Part shown: piece by piece, positions 60,016 to 64,000 of the stretch
Numbering within the stretch: the stretch's first letter is position 1
How the letters are laid out: every line of letters starts with the position of its first letter
DNA from: Thermocrinis minervae
Lineage (GTDB): Bacteria; Aquificota; Aquificia; Aquificales; Aquificaceae
Assembly: GCF_900142435.1 (NCBI RefSeq)
Contig: NZ_LT670846.1
Coordinates: forward strand, 896,750-960,749
Direction of reading: 5' to 3'
Length of the DNA stretch: 64,000 nucleotides
Made by a program: the position numbers and the translations under genes
Notes under the pieces: model-generated
Told to the model about the DNA's origin: nothing
Seen by the model: only the letters and a program-made list of their open reading frames with translations
Databases searched by the model: none

Positions 60016-60022
60016 AGAGACC

Positions 60023-60703
60023 ATGGAGTCCTTCTGGGAGCCCTTCTACCTGACTGTAAAACTCTCCCTTCTTACAAGCCTTCTTCTACTTCCTATCTCC
60101 GTACCCATTGCCTACTTTGTAGTCTTTAAGAAGGGCCTTGTATCGCGCATCCTTGAGGTAGTGTGTAACCTTCCGATGGTGCTTCCGCCCACAGTACTCG
60201 GTTTTTACCTTCTCTTACTCATGGGTAAAAGAGGACCTTTTGGGGAACTTTGGGAAAAGCTCTTTGGCCATCAGCTTGCCTTCCACTTCGAAGGACTAGT
60301 CGTAGCCTCCATCATCTTCAGCCTTCCTATGATGGTAAACTCCCTAACGAGCGGGTTTAGGTCTGTGCCTAGAGTTCTCATAGAAGCAAGCCTCACACTT
60401 GGAAAGACACCCCTACAAACCCTCTGGTACGTAATCCTTCCCAACTCTAAGCCGGCCATACTGGCTGGGCTTATACTCTCCTTTGTGCACACCATGGGTG
60501 AGTTTGGTGTAGTGCTCATGGTGGGTGGAAACATACCAGGCCAGACACGCACCCTATCCATAGCTATCTACGATGCGACAGAATCTCTAGACTACAGAAC
60601 AGCCCATCTCTACTCGGCTATACTTATAGCCGTATCCTTTGTTTCACTCCTTGCCTTGCTTTTTATGCTAAACCGAAGGGACCATGATAAAGGCTTACCT
60701 TAA
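60023..60703 (+). CDS. modB: molybdate ABC transporter permease
   Basis: 226 residues from ATG 60023 (the TTG at 60002 is unlikely). About five membrane helices are visible, beginning LTVKLSLLTSLLLLPISVPIAYFVV. The NMPMVLPPTVLGFYLL segment (here LPMVLPPTVLGFYLLLLMG) and the EAA loop IEASLTLGKTPLQTLWYVILP are diagnostic of ModB. Its 3' end overlaps modC by 20 bp. Confidence 0.94.
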   Translation: MESFWEPFYLTVKLSLLTSLLLLPISVPIAYFVVFKKGLVSRILEVVCNLPMVLPPTVLGFYLLLLMGKRGPFGELWEKLFGHQLAFHFEGLVVASIIFSLPMMVNSLTSGFRSVPRVLIEASLTLGKTPLQTLWYVILPNSKPAILAGLILSFVHTMGEFGVVLMVGGNIPGQTRTLSIAIYDATESLDYRTAHLYSAILIAVSFVSLLALLFMLNRRDHDKGLP

Positions 60704-61331
60704 GAAGACAGGACTCCGCGGTTCAGACGGAGATTTTACCTTAGAGGTGGAGCTTGAGGTAAACGACGAGATAGTTGTAATATTCGGGCCTTCTGGCAGT
60801 GGCAAGACCACCATACTCAGACTCATAGCAGGATTAGAAAAAGCCGACGAAGGATACATATACGTAAACGGCGAGGTGTGGTTAGACACAAAGAAGGGTA
60901 TAGACATACCACCTTACAAGAGATCGGTAGGCTTTGTCTTCCAGGAGTATGCCCTCTTTCCAAACATGACCGTGTATGAAAACGTAGCTTACGCCATGAA
61001 GATAAAGGATCCTTCAAGGGTAGAAGAGCTCTTGAAGATGGTAGACCTTTGGAATCTCAGAGATGCTTACCCTAACAGCCTCTCGGGAGGTCAGAAGCAA
61101 AGGATAGCATTGGTAAGGGCACTGGCGCGTCAACCTAAGGTTCTGCTCCTTGACGAACCTTTTTCCTCCCTAGACGAAGACATGACGATCCTTTTAGAGA
61201 AAGAGCTAAAGAACTTCCAGAGATCTTTACATATTCCTACTCTGGTGGTTACACACCTAAAGGACCAAGTACAAAGACTGGCCGACAGAGTTTACCATAT
61301 AAAGAAAGGAAGATTTCTTAACCAAAAATAA
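60684..61331 (+). CDS. modC: molybdate ABC transporter ATPase, short form
   Basis: 215 residues. Walker A is FGPSGSGKTT (near residue 34), the Q-loop is in FVFQEYALFP, signature LSGGQKQRIALVRALARQP, Walker B LLLDEPFSSLD, and the switch His is in VVTHLKDQ. It ends shortly after, so the C-terminal TOBE/MOP molybdate-binding regulatory domain of E. coli ModC is absent. Regulation may therefore rest on the upstream HTH-PBP protein. Overlaps modB by 20 bp. Confidence 0.93.
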   Translation: MIKAYLKKTGLRGSDGDFTLEVELEVNDEIVVIFGPSGSGKTTILRLIAGLEKADEGYIYVNGEVWLDTKKGIDIPPYKRSVGFVFQEYALFPNMTVYENVAYAMKIKDPSRVEELLKMVDLWNLRDAYPNSLSGGQKQRIALVRALARQPKVLLLDEPFSSLDEDMTILLEKELKNFQRSLHIPTLVVTHLKDQVQRLADRVYHIKKGRFLNQK

Positions 61332-61345
61332 ACAGAGTTTTAGTT

Positions 61346-61351
61346 TATATT
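61346..61351 (+). promoter_or_regulatory. -10 element of phoU, near-leaderless
   Basis: TATATT at 61346-61351, 7 nt before the phoU ATG at 61359, in the 27-bp gap after modC. No ribosome binding site of strength is present between them, in line with a leaderless mRNA. No clear -35. Confidence 0.35.
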
Positions 61352-61358
61352 AATTAGC

Positions 61359-62027
61359 ATGAAGCTTTTGGAAGAGCTTGAAGAAGTAAAGGCTATGACC
61401 ATACGGATGGCGGGCTTGGCCAGGTCTGCACTTGAAAAGGCCATGCAGTCCCTGAACACTCAAGATGTTGACAAAGCCCAGGAGGTGATAAAGGGGGATG
61501 ACGAAATAGACAAGATGGAAGTAGAGATAGAGAAAAGGTGCATAAGGATGGTAGCCTTATACCAACCGGAGGCCAGTGACCTTAGGCTCATAATGGGTAT
61601 ATACAAGATAGTCTCAGACCTTGAGAGGATAGGGGACGAGGCTGAAAACATAGCCGAGAGATCCATAGTGTTGGCCCAGGAACCACCTTTAAAACCTTAC
61701 GTAAACCTAAACCTAATGGCGGAGCACGTGAAGACCATGATAGAGGATGCCGTCATAAGCTTCTTCCAGAAGGATGTAGAACTGGCAAAGAAGGTCATTG
61801 AGAGAGATGACCTGGTAGACGAGCTCTACCACCAGCTAGAGAGAGAGCTTATCACCTACGTGATGGAAGATCCAAGGAACATAAAGAGGGCCATAAACCT
61901 TTCCTTTGTAGCCAGACACCTAGAAAGGATGGCAGACCATGCGGAAAACATAGCTGAGATGAGCATATACTACACAGAAGGTGAGATGATAAAGCATCAA
62001 CATATAAAGGATAAGGGAATGGCTTGA
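61359..62027 (+). CDS. phoU: phosphate signalling protein PhoU
   Basis: 222-residue helical protein of two repeated three-helix bundles. The metal-binding pattern of PhoU repeats is visible as DDEIDKMEVEIEKRCIRMVAL and ISDLERIGDEAENIAERS (first repeat) and RDDLVDELYHQLERELITYV with ARHLERMADHAENIAEMSIY (second). It links the Pst transporter and PhoR kinase. No pst genes are in the window. The next gene, a sensor kinase, overlaps by 4 nt. Confidence 0.95.
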   Translation: MKLLEELEEVKAMTIRMAGLARSALEKAMQSLNTQDVDKAQEVIKGDDEIDKMEVEIEKRCIRMVALYQPEASDLRLIMGIYKIVSDLERIGDEAENIAERSIVLAQEPPLKPYVNLNLMAEHVKTMIEDAVISFFQKDVELAKKVIERDDLVDELYHQLERELITYVMEDPRNIKRAINLSFVARHLERMADHAENIAEMSIYYTEGEMIKHQHIKDKGMA

Positions 62028-63787
62028 AACTCTACCTCCTTTTCTTTCTTTTCCTGGTCATCTTCGTAGCTGCGAACGTAGCCCTTCTTGACAACCTCAG
62101 AAGAATCTGGACAGTAGGTTATCCTCTCATACTCCTGATAATAAACCTGGATCTTCTTATCCTCTTTGTCTTCTTCTTCATGTTCTTCAGAAAGCTAATA
62201 AGAACTTACTTTCAGAAGGAAGAGAAAAGCCTAAAGAAAAAGGTATCCAACTTACTCTTCTTGTACGTGTCACTGCCTGTGCTCTTTTTAAACTTTGCCA
62301 CGGCCGTTATCCTTATACAGTCCACGAAGACCTTTATAACCTCAAGCCTCAAAGCAATGGCCAAAGATTCGGAGAGTATACTTTACTACCTAAAACAGAA
62401 GGAGGAGAAGAAGCTTCAGAGCTATAGGGTGTTTTTTGAGGACGCTATAAACAGAGGAGAGACTCCAGAAGGGTACAGATCTCTGTTTGAAGACATACAA
62501 GGAATAAGCAAGGTTAAAACCTGTCAAGATAGAGAAGACACTGAATCCTATACACTGTGTGTAAAAGACTATGCTCTAGTAATAAAGAAGGACAGACATC
62601 TCATAGAGCTGGCAAGCAGATTATCCAAGTACTCGAAGGACCTTAGAGACCTCGCTAAATCAAGGGATGTGATAAACGGCGTTTACGTCTTCTTCTTGGT
62701 GCTTGCTACCTTCCTTAGCCTTCTCGCTTCTGTTTGGCTTGGGGAGATGATAGCTAGGTACATAAGCTCCCCCCTAGAGAGAATATCAAGAAAGGCTCAG
62801 TCCCTAGCCTCGGGAGACTTCTCGGTAAGCTTTAGTGAAGTATCACCTTACGAGGAGATGGCAGTACTCTCAAGGTCCTTAGAGAAGATGAAGGAAGAGT
62901 TAAAAAAGCTCTATCAGAAGCTTGACAACGAAAGGCAAACCCTTCAAGAACTTATAAACTCTCTTCCAGTTGCTGTAATCTACTTTGACCAGGAAGGAAG
63001 AAAAATACTTTCAAACAGGTACTTTTTAAAACTCTTTGGAGAAAATATAGATAGGGAAGATCAGCTAAAAAATCTATCATTGGAGGAACACATACGTATG
63101 GAAAAGCTTCAACTAGCCACGGGAAGCATATACATCTTTTACGATGTAAGCCCCTATATACTTTCAGAGCGTTTTAAAACTTGGCAGTACGCTGTCAAAA
63201 GGATAGCTCACGAAATAAAGAATCCCCTTACCCCCATAACCCTAAGTTTAGAAAGGATACTAAGGCTTTTAGAGAGTGGCAAAGTAGACGTTCAAAAGCT
63301 TAAAGAGATCATAGGAATGATGATGGAAGAAATATACAGAATAAAGGAGCTTGTAGACAGATTCAGAGAGATGTCCGTAGAGGTGAAACCACAAGTAGAA
63401 AAGCTAAACATAGCAGAGGTAATAAGGGATGTAGCCAGGTTCTATCCTAACCTGGAGGTAGAGATAGAAGGTACTAAAGAAGTTTACGCCGACAAGAACC
63501 TCCTTAGGGACTTCCTTTTTAACCTGTTTAACAACAGCTTAGAATGGGGAGCTAAGAGAGTATGGATAAGAATCTCTCAAGACAGGATGGAATACTTGGA
63601 CGATGGACCTGGCATTGAAGAAGGGAAAGAGGAGGTTATCTTTATACCCTTCCATTCAGAAAACCCAAAGGGTATGGGCATAGGTCTTTCTGTGGTGAAG
63701 AACATAGCACAGCTTCACGGATGGGATGTAAGGGCTGTTCCAAAAAAGGACGGCTTTCAGTTACTAGTGGAATTCAAGTCCAGGTAA
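62024..63787 (+). CDS. NtrY-like sensor histidine kinase
   Basis: 587 residues, TTG start overlapping the phoU stop (TTGA). Two or three membrane helices (about 3-22, 33-57, 76-98), a soluble extracytoplasmic-like segment, another helix near 222-243, a HAMP domain (about 244-296), a PAS-like segment (about 305-370), HisKA with His396 in RIAHEIKNPLTPITLSLERI, then HATPase (NLFNNSLEWG, DDGPGIEEGKEE, GMGIGLSVVKNIA). The H-box and layout are NtrY-type, but coupling to phoU suggests a PhoR-like role. No response regulator is adjacent. The 3' end overlaps the minus-strand gene by 31 bp. Confidence 0.88.
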   Translation: MKLYLLFFLFLVIFVAANVALLDNLRRIWTVGYPLILLIINLDLLILFVFFFMFFRKLIRTYFQKEEKSLKKKVSNLLFLYVSLPVLFLNFATAVILIQSTKTFITSSLKAMAKDSESILYYLKQKEEKKLQSYRVFFEDAINRGETPEGYRSLFEDIQGISKVKTCQDREDTESYTLCVKDYALVIKKDRHLIELASRLSKYSKDLRDLAKSRDVINGVYVFFLVLATFLSLLASVWLGEMIARYISSPLERISRKAQSLASGDFSVSFSEVSPYEEMAVLSRSLEKMKEELKKLYQKLDNERQTLQELINSLPVAVIYFDQEGRKILSNRYFLKLFGENIDREDQLKNLSLEEHIRMEKLQLATGSIYIFYDVSPYILSERFKTWQYAVKRIAHEIKNPLTPITLSLERILRLLESGKVDVQKLKEIIGMMMEEIYRIKELVDRFREMSVEVKPQVEKLNIAEVIRDVARFYPNLEVEIEGTKEVYADKNLLRDFLFNLFNNSLEWGAKRVWIRISQDRMEYLDDGPGIEEGKEEVIFIPFHSENPKGMGIGLSVVKNIAQLHGWDVRAVPKKDGFQLLVEFKSR

Positions 63788-64000
63788 GGCAGAATCTGAA
63801 GTACTCTTATAAGGTGGTTTTCCCATATGACGTCAAGCTCGTCCATGACGGCCTTCTCCTGGTCTTCCTTGGATAGCCTCTTGAAGCTTTCTGACTTTAC
63901 GCCCCTCTCATGTAATAGCAAGGGTACAAAGATCTTACCTATGGCGTAGAAGACAAAGGCAAGCTCTAGATCTGACAGATGAGGGAATGAGTTAAAAGTT
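63757..64000 (-). CDS. hypothetical protein, C-terminal part (gene continues past the window)
   Basis: An open frame on the minus strand runs from the right edge to a TGA at 63759-63757, giving about 81 C-terminal residues (LSDLELAFVFYAIGKIFVP, then KRLSKEDQEKAVMDELDVIW and NHLIRVLQILPYLDL). It is helical and charged, with no recognised motif. Codon use matches the rest of the window and the convergent 3' overlap with the kinase (31 bp) follows the local rule, so it is probably real. The start lies outside the window. Confidence 0.6.
   Translation of the reverse strand, partial: TFNSFPHLSDLELAFVFYAIGKIFVPLLLHERGVKSESFKRLSKEDQEKAVMDELDVIWENHLIRVLQILPYLDLNSTSN

Overview
The window is about 64 kb of dense chromosome from a thermophilic bacterium of the Aquificales, most likely family Aquificaceae (Hydrogenobacter/Thermocrinis/Aquifex relatives). 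Three things point there. The S-adenosylmethionine synthetase is the archaeal type. The family A DNA polymerase is the short form with a 3'-5' exonuclease and polymerase but no 5' nuclease. Codon choice and protein composition (AGG/AGA Arg, ATA Ile, Lys/Glu-rich proteins) are hyperthermophile-like. The genus cannot be fixed from the sequence. Genes for lipid A (lpxB, gmhA), murein (murD, M23 peptidase, pgeF) and flagella show a diderm, probably motile cell.

Layout: (1) 1-8.4 kb: AdoMet synthetase end, lpxB, rluD, a degenerate PIN protein, dnaB, tRNA-Leu, ymdB, a tandem HepT-like protein, tRNA-His/tRNA-Arg, mtnB/mtnD methionine salvage. (2) 8.4-16 kb: a GGDEF-EAL membrane protein, SDR, yvcK, nadB, then a peroxiredoxin and an atypical thioredoxin reductase behind a Fur-family-like operator. 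(3) 16-23.4 kb, minus strand: trpC, a TusA-DUF3343 fusion, a membrane sensor-like protein, an HTH coiled-coil protein with a palindrome-rich upstream region, serA, a vWA protein, pgsA. (4) 23.4-28.4 kb: argA-like acetyltransferase, polA, a JAMM peptidase, asd, an RNA uracil methyltransferase. (5) 28.4-42.7 kb, plus strand: tandem ferritin-like protein, gmhA, nadK, DUF815 ATPase, membrane coiled-coil protein, an eRF1-like protein with a NYN RNase, ribF, sirtuin, flavoredoxin, bioB, rplT-pheS, MFS pump, murD, M23 peptidase-bactofilin. (6) 42.7-47.2 kb, minus strand: icd, nth, pabC-like, aroD, argG. (7) 47.2-64 kb, plus strand: secG, prmC, CNNM/CorC, radC, tgt, a TPR protein, flgBC-fliEFMN, proC, pgeF, a molybdate regulator with modABC, phoU and an NtrY-like kinase. 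A minus-strand gene enters from the right edge.

The genome is extremely compact. All six convergent gene pairs overlap at their 3' ends (4-39 bp). All five divergent pairs share a tiny spacer with overlapping or adjacent -10-like elements. At several tandem junctions the upstream TAA stop sits inside a TATAAT box in the same register. Many of these boxes lie only 6-10 nt before the start codon, suggesting leaderless mRNAs. I see no rRNA, CRISPR array, insertion sequence or prophage. The only sizeable non-coding stretch is the 284 bp between the HTH coiled-coil gene and serA.

The most interesting candidates are: the eRF1-like protein carrying a GAQ (not GGQ) loop, encoded with a NYN nuclease; the RacA/KfrA-like HTH coiled-coil protein with its repeat array; the one-component molybdate regulator with two helically phased direct repeats over its promoter; the Nur/PerR-like box in front of the peroxiredoxin; the thioredoxin reductase lacking NADPH motifs; and a two-domain HepT-like protein that has lost the RNase motif.
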